DNA from: Prevotella communis
Lineage (GTDB): Bacteria; Bacteroidota; Bacteroidia; Bacteroidales; Bacteroidaceae
Direction of reading: 5' to 3'
Assembly: GCF_022024115.1 (NCBI RefSeq)
Contig: NZ_CP091792.1
Coordinates: 1,116,001 to 1,180,000 of the forward strand
Length of the DNA stretch: 64,000 bases
The translations under genes and the position numbers were made by a program. Below are positions 35,989 through 43,606 of the stretch, piece by piece. The notes below the pieces were generated by a model. That model was not told where the DNA came from and searched no databases. It saw nothing but the letters and a program-made list of their open reading frames with translations. The first letter of the stretch is position 1; every line of letters starts with the position of its first letter.

Positions 35989-37277
35989 AGGAAAGGACGC
36001 AACAGGTGGGCAAACCAGCCACGGAAACGTTGCCAGGGCGTGCGGAATTCTTTCCATGTCTGTGGTGTCAGGTAGATGCTTTCCTTCTTATCACGCTCAA
36101 ACATATCATCCAGTTCTCGTGTGGTGCAACTGTCAATAATCACGGCGTTCTCTTCGTAGTCGAATCGTGTGCTGCGGGCATCCAGGTTGGTACTGCCAAC
36201 AGTACAGAATTTCCCGTCGACCATCATAATCTTAGAATGATGGAAACCTGGTTGGTAAAGCCATACATTTGCACCGCGCTTCATTAATTTATGAGCATTA
36301 TAGAATGCACAGTCCGGTGTCAGGGGAATATCGCTCTTGGCAGATAGCATGATGTCCACTTTGATACCTCGCTTCAGAGCCTGCTTGATTGCTTTCTTGA
36401 TGCAGGGAATCAGGGTGAAGTAGGGGTTGATGATGTGGATAGAGTCTTTGGCATCGTTGATGGCATTGACATAGAAGTAGCGCATGGCATCATTCGTGAT
36501 ATGGGGCTCACGATTAATGATACCCACCAGTTTCTTCCCTGCTGTTGCTGTCGTGTCTGGCTTGAGACCTTTCATGGCTGTAGGTTCATAGGCCCTGAAG
36601 TACTGAGGCTGTGAGAGTAGATCCTCGCCAGTGGCTTTCTTCCATATCCTACAGAAAATCTGTTGCAGCACATTGACGGCGCCACCCTCAATACGACAGT
36701 GCATGTCGCGCCAAGCACCTACCTGCTCCGTACCTTTTATATAATAGTCGGCAACGTTCATACCTCCTGTATAGGCAATACTTCCGTCGATGACTACAAT
36801 CTTACGATGGTCGCGTGGCCATATATGGTTGACCCAGGGAAAACGGATCGGATCGAATTCTACGATGTCAATACTGTCTTTTCGAAGGGCTTCCAGATGA
36901 TGTTTGCGCAGAGGCTGGTTATTGGAATCGTTACCAAAACCATCAAACATGGCGCGGATCTCTACGCCTTCCTTGCGCTTCTCCTTCAGAATGTCGAAAA
37001 GAAGCATGGCGATAGAGTCGTTGCGGAAATTGAAATACTCCAAGTGGACGCTATGCCTGGCCTGCTTGATAGCTGCAAACATATCGTCGAATTTTTCCTG
37101 TCCCGACATAAGGAGCGTCACGCTGTTATTATCTGAGAACGTGACATCATAGTCCTTCAACTGCCGATATATCAGGGAATCGGAGGTGAGGTTATCCTGT
37201 GCTTTTAATGTGCTTGTTGAAAGAATAGCAAGTGCCACGAGAGTAACACTTGCCATCTTATATCCTAATGTATTCAT
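35985..37277 (-). CDS. Exported phospholipase D/cardiolipin synthase-like protein
   Basis: 430 residues. Two HKD motifs: HRKIVVIDG at H157 and HSKIMMVDG at H347, the catalytic pair of the phospholipase D superfamily, with GSTNLDARS after the second as in cardiolipin synthases. Unlike ClsA/B, the N-terminus is a cleavable-looking signal peptide (MASVTLVALAILSTSTLKAQ) rather than two membrane helices, so the enzyme is probably periplasmic. It may make cardiolipin or hydrolyse phospholipids. Its ATG overlaps the stop of the HTCS-like gene (ATGA, four bases), meaning translational coupling. Confidence 0.87.
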   Translation of the reverse strand: MNTLGYKMASVTLVALAILSTSTLKAQDNLTSDSLIYRQLKDYDVTFSDNNSVTLLMSGQEKFDDMFAAIKQARHSVHLEYFNFRNDSIAMLLFDILKEKRKEGVEIRAMFDGFGNDSNNQPLRKHHLEALRKDSIDIVEFDPIRFPWVNHIWPRDHRKIVVIDGSIAYTGGMNVADYYIKGTEQVGAWRDMHCRIEGGAVNVLQQIFCRIWKKATGEDLLSQPQYFRAYEPTAMKGLKPDTTATAGKKLVGIINREPHITNDAMRYFYVNAINDAKDSIHIINPYFTLIPCIKKAIKQALKRGIKVDIMLSAKSDIPLTPDCAFYNAHKLMKRGANVWLYQPGFHHSKIMMVDGKFCTVGSTNLDARSTRFDYEENAVIIDSCTTRELDDMFERDKKESIYLTPQTWKEFRTPWQRFRGWFAHLLRPFL

Positions 37278-40200
37278 TTGCGGTGTTTAAGCCTGTATTC
37301 AGAGGGCGTCATTCCGAAGCGCTCCTTAAAGAGGTTGATAAAGTGCTCGCCAGTTGCAAATCCAACGTGTGAAGCCAACTCACTCATGTTGATATTCGTA
37401 CGCTGGAGCAGGATGCAGGCGTGGCGCAGACGTAGGTCGCGCACAATCTCGGCAGGTGTCTTTCCTGTGATGTCATGAACCTTCTGGAAGAAGGGCTTCA
37501 TGCTCATGCCCATCGCTTCTGCCATATCCTCCAGATTGATGGTGCCACGATTCATATTCTGTTGGACATACTGCTCAATGCTGTTGATGAGTTGCTGGTC
37601 CATGCTCTCAGTCATACTGAATTTCTCGTGCATCTCATCCTGGTCGTCTGTGAAGTTGTAGTTCTGTTCCATGGCCGATGCAGTATGGTCTCTGACAATC
37701 TGTATGGCCAGTGACTTCATCTGTTCATCTTCCTCAATATCATTGGCGCTTGGGTTGTAGGTTGCCAAATCCATGCTCTCAGTGGCGGTAGTCATGCTGG
37801 AGTTACGACCTTCCAGTTCACGTGTCTCTGCACCTTCAATCAAATCTGTCTTAATCTCAATTGGTCCTACGCCAAGCAGTTTGTTGAAACGCATCACAGC
37901 TTCTTGCAGGTTGAATGGTTTAGCCAGATAGTCGTCAGCGCCCATCGTGATATTCTGACTCGTCATCTCCTGTGGGGAGAGCTTGTTGTCTGTCATCAGT
38001 ACGAACTTGATGCGGTTAAGCGTGGGGTGCATCTTGATGTTATTGCACAGTTCGCTACCTGTCATCTTGGGCATGTCCTGTTTACAGATAACCAGATCTG
38101 GCATCATGGATTCGATATCGGTGGCAGCTTTATGGATATCGTTATAAGTATGGAACTCATAAACAAACTTCAGGTGCGACTTGATGAACTTGATAAACTC
38201 TACATTGCTGTCAATGAAGACAACACGGAATTTTGCTGTTGGGAGTTCTGCCTGATAGGGGCGAATCTCAGATGTGAGTTCTTCACTCAGCAGGTCTGGC
38301 AGACTCATCTCACCCTTGGCGTTAATCTCGAAGTGCTTTTGTACAGCCTTCTTGGCTCTCTCCTCCGGATTCTCAAGTATGGTCTGCATATCGCTGACGC
38401 GCGTGATGAGTTGCAGCATCTGGGCGTGAAGTGCATTGAGCTGTTCGCGCTCTTCCAGCGTGCTCTCTTTCTCTGAGAGATTCATGATGATAGTCGTCAT
38501 GCGCGACATTGGCTGACGTAAGTCATCACTGGCCGACTTGATTTCCTCACGCTGCTGAACCAGTTCGCCGAGAATTGCTTTCTTCTTCTTCCACAACAGA
38601 CGGATGCGGTCCATGCCTTGTTTCCACATGTAGATGACAATGATAAGGATGAGGGCATAGATACCAATCATCCACCACTGCAGGAACCAGGGACGAGCCA
38701 CAACAATCTCTATGACACGCTCCTGATTGCTGACAGCTCCTTCCGCACTGACGGCTTTGACATGGAGCTTATAGGTTCCCGGTGAAAGGTCTGTGAATGT
38801 GACACCATGTTTCAGTGCATCACCATCATGCCAGTTGTTGTCCAGGCCCTCCATCTCATACATGAACTGCAGGCGCTCACTCTGGTTATAGTTGCCGGCG
38901 GCAAATTTGATGGTAATGGTATTCTGGTCGCTCTTCAATTGGATGCGACTACTTTCGTTGAGTGCCTGGGTCAGAGGGATGTTGCCATTGTAAGAATGAC
39001 CTACCAGGATTTCCTCTTCACCAATAAATAACTGGGTAAGCATCACACGTGGCAGACTGACAGTCTCGTCAATGGTCTTTGGACGTATCCAGTTGATACC
39101 ATTCAGACCACCCATTACTACGTTGCCATCGCGACGAATGAGGATTGAGCCAATATTAAACTCGTCGCCCTGCAGTCCGTCGTTGCGTGTGTAATTATAA
39201 AGACCATAGTTGTACGTGTCGTTCTCGTGATTCCTTTGGATGACAACTCGACTGACACCATTGCTGGTTGACAGCCATACATTGTGACTGGCATCCTCTG
39301 CTATACCACAAATGTTATTGTTGCACAGTCCGTTCTTTTCAGTCAGGTAATCCAGATGGTCGTTGTTTGGATTCCAGATATTCACACCTTCACGTGTTCC
39401 TACCCATATCAAGCCACGGGAGTCCTCAAAGACCTGAGTAACATAGTTATTTGTATACTTTGACAGATTCGTAGAGTTACCAGTGTACTGGCGCATCTCT
39501 GTTGTAGAGATGTTCATGATGATAAGTCCCTCGGAGGTTCCTATCAGCATGTTGTTGTTTGAAGTGTAGAATAGCGACGTGATGTTGTTAACCCTAATCT
39601 TACCATTCTTTTTGGTGTAGTTTGAGAACTGGTTGACGCGTGGGTTGTAAACCTGCAGACCACCATCAGTAGCGATCCAAAGGTTGCCGGCCTTATCAGA
39701 TGTCAGTGCATTGATATGGTCGTCAATCATCATTCGTTGTGTGCTGTCGTTGGCCACAGAGTATATCTGTGATACACCATTCTTGATGCGGGTAATACCA
39801 TTCTGAGGAGAGCCCACCCAAAGGCTTCCGTCCTTGGTATATGCCATAGCCGAAATCTTATTGCTGGCGAGTTTGCCATCAAAATCTATGATACCTTTAT
39901 CACTGGTGCCATACCACACTTTGCCTGCGCTATCTTCCACAATCGCTGTGATGTCACCCAGTTTCTGAGACTCAAATTTATAGATGTTCTGTCCCATATA
40001 GGCAACACCAGATTTTGCCGTACCTATCCATAGGAGGTCTGTATCATCAACATAGATACTGCGTATACCCATGTTGTTTTCAACCAGACGTGTTGAGTTA
40101 AGACTCTTGGTCTGAACATTTTCAATGACATGGGTGTTGACATTCATCTTAAGCAGATAGGGCAGGTTGGTACCCAGCCAGATGTTGCCACTGCGATCGC

Positions 40201-41029
40201 CACCCATGGAATAGACTGCATTATCAACATTAATGCCTGTCAGGTCCAGTTGGTCTCCAATGCTGGTATCCCAACTCTTTACTTTCTTATTATAAAGGAA
40301 TAGTGTTCCTTGTCCGTAAAGCCAGATATTGTCTTTCTGATCGGTGAATACACGTAAAGAACTGGTCTTGCGGAGTCCCTTGTTGGCAATGTCGTAGTTA
40401 CGCCATACCACATTTTGCTGGTGGATGATGTCAAGACATACGATACGTCCATCGTCATAGACATAGATGACGCCATCCTTGCATTCGCCTATAGAACAGA
40501 CATTTCCTTGTGGAATGCCATATGAATCGTCTGATTCCGGAAACTCATAGAACAGTTGCTGTTGGGTGTTATAACTGATGGCACCTCTTCCCGAGATATA
40601 GCCCCAGAGGTTTTTGTGACGATCGATATAGATAAGTTCTGGCACATCTTTGATTCCAAGACGGGCAAAGGCCTGACGCATATCGCGCTCGAAACTCTCT
40701 GATTGTGGGTGGTAGATACAGTAGCCGGCTATAGTCTTTACCCACAAGTTACCATCATAGGCTTCCTGAATGGATTCTATATAACTGTCTGGAAGTGATG
40801 AACCATCCTGGGAGTCTGTCTGGAAATGTTTGAATATATATCCGTCATAACGATAGAGACCTGCAGGGGTGCCCAACCAGATGAATCCGCGCGAATCCTT
40901 CGTGATGCAGTTAATCTGGCTGGATGTCAGTCCGTTGCGGGCGTCCAACGTCTTGAAAAGATAATCGGCCGACGTAGCCAACGGCAACATCAGCGCTATG
41001 ATAATCAGAACTTTCTTAAGTGCGTTCAT
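37274..41029 (-). CDS. Degenerate HTCS: propeller sensor with dead kinase/receiver and AraC domain
   Basis: 1251 residues from the ATG at 41029 (MNALKKVLIIIALMLPLATS, signal peptide); an ATG at 41056 lies inside the kdsD stop region. Periplasmic propeller (about 25-690), Y_Y_Y domain (about 700-775), one membrane helix (~780-800), a coiled H-box-like segment, a receiver-like domain (about 930-1050) and an AraC HTH (about 1140-1251). The H-box reads SDDLRQPM with D835 where His should be; no HATPase domain is present; the receiver has K983 (ICKQDMPKMTG) in place of the phosphoacceptor Asp, but keeps the LAKPF lysine. It cannot phosphorylate itself by the usual route. It lies 14 bases after kdsD and is coupled to the PLD gene. 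Confidence 0.85.
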   Translation of the reverse strand: MNALKKVLIIIALMLPLATSADYLFKTLDARNGLTSSQINCITKDSRGFIWLGTPAGLYRYDGYIFKHFQTDSQDGSSLPDSYIESIQEAYDGNLWVKTIAGYCIYHPQSESFERDMRQAFARLGIKDVPELIYIDRHKNLWGYISGRGAISYNTQQQLFYEFPESDDSYGIPQGNVCSIGECKDGVIYVYDDGRIVCLDIIHQQNVVWRNYDIANKGLRKTSSLRVFTDQKDNIWLYGQGTLFLYNKKVKSWDTSIGDQLDLTGINVDNAVYSMGGDRSGNIWLGTNLPYLLKMNVNTHVIENVQTKSLNSTRLVENNMGIRSIYVDDTDLLWIGTAKSGVAYMGQNIYKFESQKLGDITAIVEDSAGKVWYGTSDKGIIDFDGKLASNKISAMAYTKDGSLWVGSPQNGITRIKNGVSQIYSVANDSTQRMMIDDHINALTSDKAGNLWIATDGGLQVYNPRVNQFSNYTKKNGKIRVNNITSLFYTSNNNMLIGTSEGLIIMNISTTEMRQYTGNSTNLSKYTNNYVTQVFEDSRGLIWVGTREGVNIWNPNNDHLDYLTEKNGLCNNNICGIAEDASHNVWLSTSNGVSRVVIQRNHENDTYNYGLYNYTRNDGLQGDEFNIGSILIRRDGNVVMGGLNGINWIRPKTIDETVSLPRVMLTQLFIGEEEILVGHSYNGNIPLTQALNESSRIQLKSDQNTITIKFAAGNYNQSERLQFMYEMEGLDNNWHDGDALKHGVTFTDLSPGTYKLHVKAVSAEGAVSNQERVIEIVVARPWFLQWWMIGIYALILIIVIYMWKQGMDRIRLLWKKKKAILGELVQQREEIKSASDDLRQPMSRMTTIIMNLSEKESTLEEREQLNALHAQMLQLITRVSDMQTILENPEERAKKAVQKHFEINAKGEMSLPDLLSEELTSEIRPYQAELPTAKFRVVFIDSNVEFIKFIKSHLKFVYEFHTYNDIHKAATDIESMMPDLVICKQDMPKMTGSELCNNIKMHPTLNRIKFVLMTDNKLSPQEMTSQNITMGADDYLAKPFNLQEAVMRFNKLLGVGPIEIKTDLIEGAETRELEGRNSSMTTATESMDLATYNPSANDIEEDEQMKSLAIQIVRDHTASAMEQNYNFTDDQDEMHEKFSMTESMDQQLINSIEQYVQQNMNRGTINLEDMAEAMGMSMKPFFQKVHDITGKTPAEIVRDLRLRHACILLQRTNINMSELASHVGFATGEHFINLFKERFGMTPSEYRLKHRK

Positions 41030-41043
41030 ACGTCTTATATCTC

Positions 41044-41991
41044 TTAAATCATACACGAGTAATGGTCTACGACGCCCAATAGCTGGTTGTCTTTGCTGAT
41101 GACCAGTACGGAATGAATCTTGTATTGTTGCATGATGCGTTGAATCTCTGTAATCTTTGTATCCAGCTCTACTGTCTTCGGTGTGCGAGTCATGATGTCG
41201 CTGACGGTGTGGTTGAAGAAGTCGGCTTGCCAGCGTTCGATGGCTCTACGGATATCACCGTCGGTAATCAAACCGGCAATGGTGCCGTCAACCTCAGCAA
41301 CACCCAGTCCCAGTTTGCCTTCGCTGACTATCATGATGGCCTCGCCAAGACGTGTCTCTGGTGAGAGAATAGGCATGTCGTCGCTGCGCATCACGTCTTG
41401 AGCTGTCGTCAACAAGCGTCTGCCGAGTTCTCCGCCAGGGTGGAAATGCGCAAAATCCTGCGGACGGAAATTTCTTTTCTGCATTAAGGCGATAGCCAAA
41501 GCATCGCCCATAGCCAGTGCAGCGGTGGTACTGCTGGTAGGCGCAAGGTTCAGCGGACAAGCCTCTTTCTTAACGCCTACATTCAGATGGAAAGTGGAAT
41601 ACTTCGCCAATAATGACGCAGGGTTACCACTCATGCCGATAATGGGTATCTCCATGTGGAGTACCATGGGGATGAAACGCAGTAGTTCGTCTGTCAGACC
41701 AGAATTGGATATGGCAAGTACCACGTCGTCATGTGTCATCACACCCAGGTCACCGTGATAAACGTCCAGGGGGTTGATGAAAAACGAGGGTGTTCCTGTG
41801 GAAGCCAGTGTTGCTGCTATCTTTGCACCGATATGTCCGCTCTTGCCTACCCCCGTAACGATAACCTTACCTTTACAGTTCAGCATCAAGTCGACGGCCT
41901 TGTCAAACTGGTCGTCCATTTTTGGAATCATATCGAGCAGGGCCTCTGCTTCGTCTTTTATTGCCTGTATACCGTATTCTCTTGTCGTCAT
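41044..41991 (-). CDS. kdsD: Arabinose-5-phosphate isomerase
   Basis: 315 residues: N-terminal SIS domain (VTGVGKSGHIGAKIAATLASTG, STTAALAMGDALA) and two C-terminal CBS domains (QDVMRSDDMPILSPE, SDIMTRTPKTVELD). It converts ribulose-5-phosphate to arabinose-5-phosphate, the first step of Kdo synthesis for lipopolysaccharide. Its ATG overlaps the kdsA stop by four bases. The reading frame ends 14 bases before the HTCS-like gene. Confidence 0.93.
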   Translation of the reverse strand: MTTREYGIQAIKDEAEALLDMIPKMDDQFDKAVDLMLNCKGKVIVTGVGKSGHIGAKIAATLASTGTPSFFINPLDVYHGDLGVMTHDDVVLAISNSGLTDELLRFIPMVLHMEIPIIGMSGNPASLLAKYSTFHLNVGVKKEACPLNLAPTSSTTAALAMGDALAIALMQKRNFRPQDFAHFHPGGELGRRLLTTAQDVMRSDDMPILSPETRLGEAIMIVSEGKLGLGVAEVDGTIAGLITDGDIRRAIERWQADFFNHTVSDIMTRTPKTVELDTKITEIQRIMQQYKIHSVLVISKDNQLLGVVDHYSCMI

Positions 41992-42749
41992 GAAATCAGT
42001 TTCTTTACTAAGTCTTCCAGTTTATCCAGCTCTAACATGTTTGCAGCATCGCTTAATCCTTGATCAGGGGTAGGGTGTACCTCGAAAAAGTAGCCCGTAG
42101 CCCCAAAGGCCTTTGCTGCTAAGGCCATAGATGGTACAAAACGGCGATCGCCTCCCGTCTTGCCTCCTTTGGCGTCAGGGCGTTGCACGCTATGGGTGCA
42201 GTCCATGACGACGGTGGGTACAATCTCCAGCATATCGCTGATATTGCGGAAGTCTACCACTAGGTTGCCATAGCCCATCATATTGCCGCGTTCGGTGAGC
42301 CATACCTCTTTTGCGCCGGCATCCTTTGCTTTTTCTACAGGATATTTCATGTCGCGGCCACCCAGGAACTGGGCTTTCTTGATGTTCACCGTCTTACCAG
42401 TCTTTGCTGCAGCAACCAGTAAGTCGGTCTGCCGGCAAAGGAATGCAGGAATCTGAATGACGTCTGCCACCTGACCTGTAGGTTCTGCCTGCCATGCTTC
42501 GTGGATATCGGTGAGTATCTGCAATCCGTATTTCGATTTGATGTCGCCCAGCATCTGCAGTCCCTTGTCAATGCCAGGACCGCGGAAAGAGTTGATGGAG
42601 GTGCGGTTGGCCTTATCGAATGAGGCCTTGAATATGATATTGGTGCCAAGACGACGATTGATGTCAACCAATGTTCTGGCAACGGTGTCCAATAACTCGG
42701 CAGACTCAATGACGCAAGGCCCTGCAATAAACTTCAGATTGTTGTTCAT
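41988..42749 (-). CDS. kdsA: 3-deoxy-8-phosphooctulonate (Kdo-8-P) synthase
   Basis: 253 residues from the ATG at 42749 (MNNNLKFIAGPCVIES); in-frame ATGs at 42770 and 42782 lie at or before the expected transcription start (box at 42772-42779) and are rejected. Hallmarks: FIAGPCVIES, FKASFDKANRTS, GYGNLVVDFRN, DCTHSVQ, and FFEVHPTPD. It condenses arabinose-5-phosphate with phosphoenolpyruvate. First gene of the kdsA-kdsD-HTCS-PLD series. Confidence 0.95.
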   Translation of the reverse strand: MNNNLKFIAGPCVIESAELLDTVARTLVDINRRLGTNIIFKASFDKANRTSINSFRGPGIDKGLQMLGDIKSKYGLQILTDIHEAWQAEPTGQVADVIQIPAFLCRQTDLLVAAAKTGKTVNIKKAQFLGGRDMKYPVEKAKDAGAKEVWLTERGNMMGYGNLVVDFRNISDMLEIVPTVVMDCTHSVQRPDAKGGKTGGDRRFVPSMALAAKAFGATGYFFEVHPTPDQGLSDAANMLELDKLEDLVKKLIS

Positions 42750-42771
42750 ATTATTAATGTATTCAACCATG

Positions 42772-42779
42772 CAAAGGTA
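42772..42779 (-). promoter_or_regulatory. -7 box for the kds operon
   Basis: CAAAGGTA on the plus strand (TACCTTTG on minus), 23 bases before the chosen kdsA start. Confidence 0.75.
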
Positions 42780-42873
42780 CATAATTTATGCGAAATTAGC
42801 AAGGATTTATCATCTTTTTGAGTAAAATGTGAATTTTTTTTAGAAAAATGTTTGGTGGTATTAAAGTTTTTTG

Positions 42874-42881
42874 TACATTTG
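42874..42881 (+). promoter_or_regulatory. -7 box for outer-membrane barrel gene
   Basis: TACATTTG, 68 bases before the start codon at 42949. Confidence 0.7.
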
Positions 42882-42948
42882 CACCCGAAATCATTAATAA
42901 CCCGCTTTTTAAGGGCGGAAAAGTTTAACAAAATTAATTTATAAAACT

Positions 42949-43476
42949 ATGAAGAAAATTTTGATGTCAATGGTTGCCTTGTTCGCAGCTGTAACTATGA
43001 ACGCACAGGTTTATGTTGGTGGTGGTGTAGGCTTTCAAAAGAAAGGTGATGCCCAGACTTTCACAATTGCTCCCGAAGTAGGCATGTCTTTGGATGAGAA
43101 ATTTGGTGTAGGTCTCCAGTTCGGATACACAAATGTTAAGGATACTTACACTCAGTGCGCTGTCAACCCCTACCTCCGTTATCAGGCTCTTGAAATTGGT
43201 AAGGCAAAGGTGTTTGTTGATGGTGGTGCCTATTTCAATACCAAGAAGTTGGAAGGTGCTGACAAGTCTTCAAATGCATTTGGTTTGAATGTTGCTCCTG
43301 GTGTTGCCTTTAACCTGACAGATCATATTAGTATTGTTGCTAAGGCTAACAACCTCTTTGTGTTGGATTTCTCTAAGGAGGCTGGTGACGATGACACAAG
43401 AACCATCGTTGGTCTGAATACCCTCAATAATTTCAGTGCTGGTGACCTGATGTTTGGTTTCTACTACAACTTCTAA
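42949..43476 (+). CDS. Outer-membrane beta-barrel protein
   Basis: 175 residues. Signal peptide (MKKILMSMVALFAAVTMNAQ) followed by eight likely amphipathic strands with alternating aromatic/hydrophobic residues (VYVGGGVGF, GVGLQFGYTNV, AKVFVDGGAYFNT) and a C-terminal LMFGFYYNF ending in aromatic F, as in barrels inserted by BAM. An OmpX/porin-family small barrel (OMP_b-brl) is the best description; function unknown. It is monocistronic, with its own promoter and a strong terminator at 43503-43535. Confidence 0.85.
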   Translation: MKKILMSMVALFAAVTMNAQVYVGGGVGFQKKGDAQTFTIAPEVGMSLDEKFGVGLQFGYTNVKDTYTQCAVNPYLRYQALEIGKAKVFVDGGAYFNTKKLEGADKSSNAFGLNVAPGVAFNLTDHISIVAKANNLFVLDFSKEAGDDDTRTIVGLNTLNNFSAGDLMFGFYYNF

Positions 43477-43502
43477 GAAACGAATTTAATTCAAATAATA
43501 AG

Positions 43503-43535
43503 GGGGATGCGCCGCAGTTGGCGTATCCCCTTTTT
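43503..43535 (+). terminator. Intrinsic terminator after outer-membrane barrel gene
   Basis: GGGGATGCGCC (43503-43513) pairs with GGCGTATCCCC (43520-43530, one G-U) and is followed by TTTTT. Confidence 0.9.
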
Positions 43536-43541
43536 GTTTGT

Positions 43542-43604
43542 AGTCCGTAGGCGTCGGACTGTCAGTACGTCGCCTACGGACTAGGAGTCCGACGACGTCG
43601 GACT
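43542..43604. repeat. Nested palindromes built on AGTCCG/CGGACT
   Basis: AGTCCGTAGGCG (43542-43553) is the exact reverse complement of 43571-43582. AGTCCGACG (43586-43594) pairs with CGTCGGACT (43596-43604). CGGACT/AGTCCG words recur so that several alternative hairpins are possible. On the minus strand it precedes nothing coding and lies just beyond the tex stop, so it may act as terminator or be a dispersed repeat. Confidence 0.75.
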
Positions 43605-43606
43605 TT

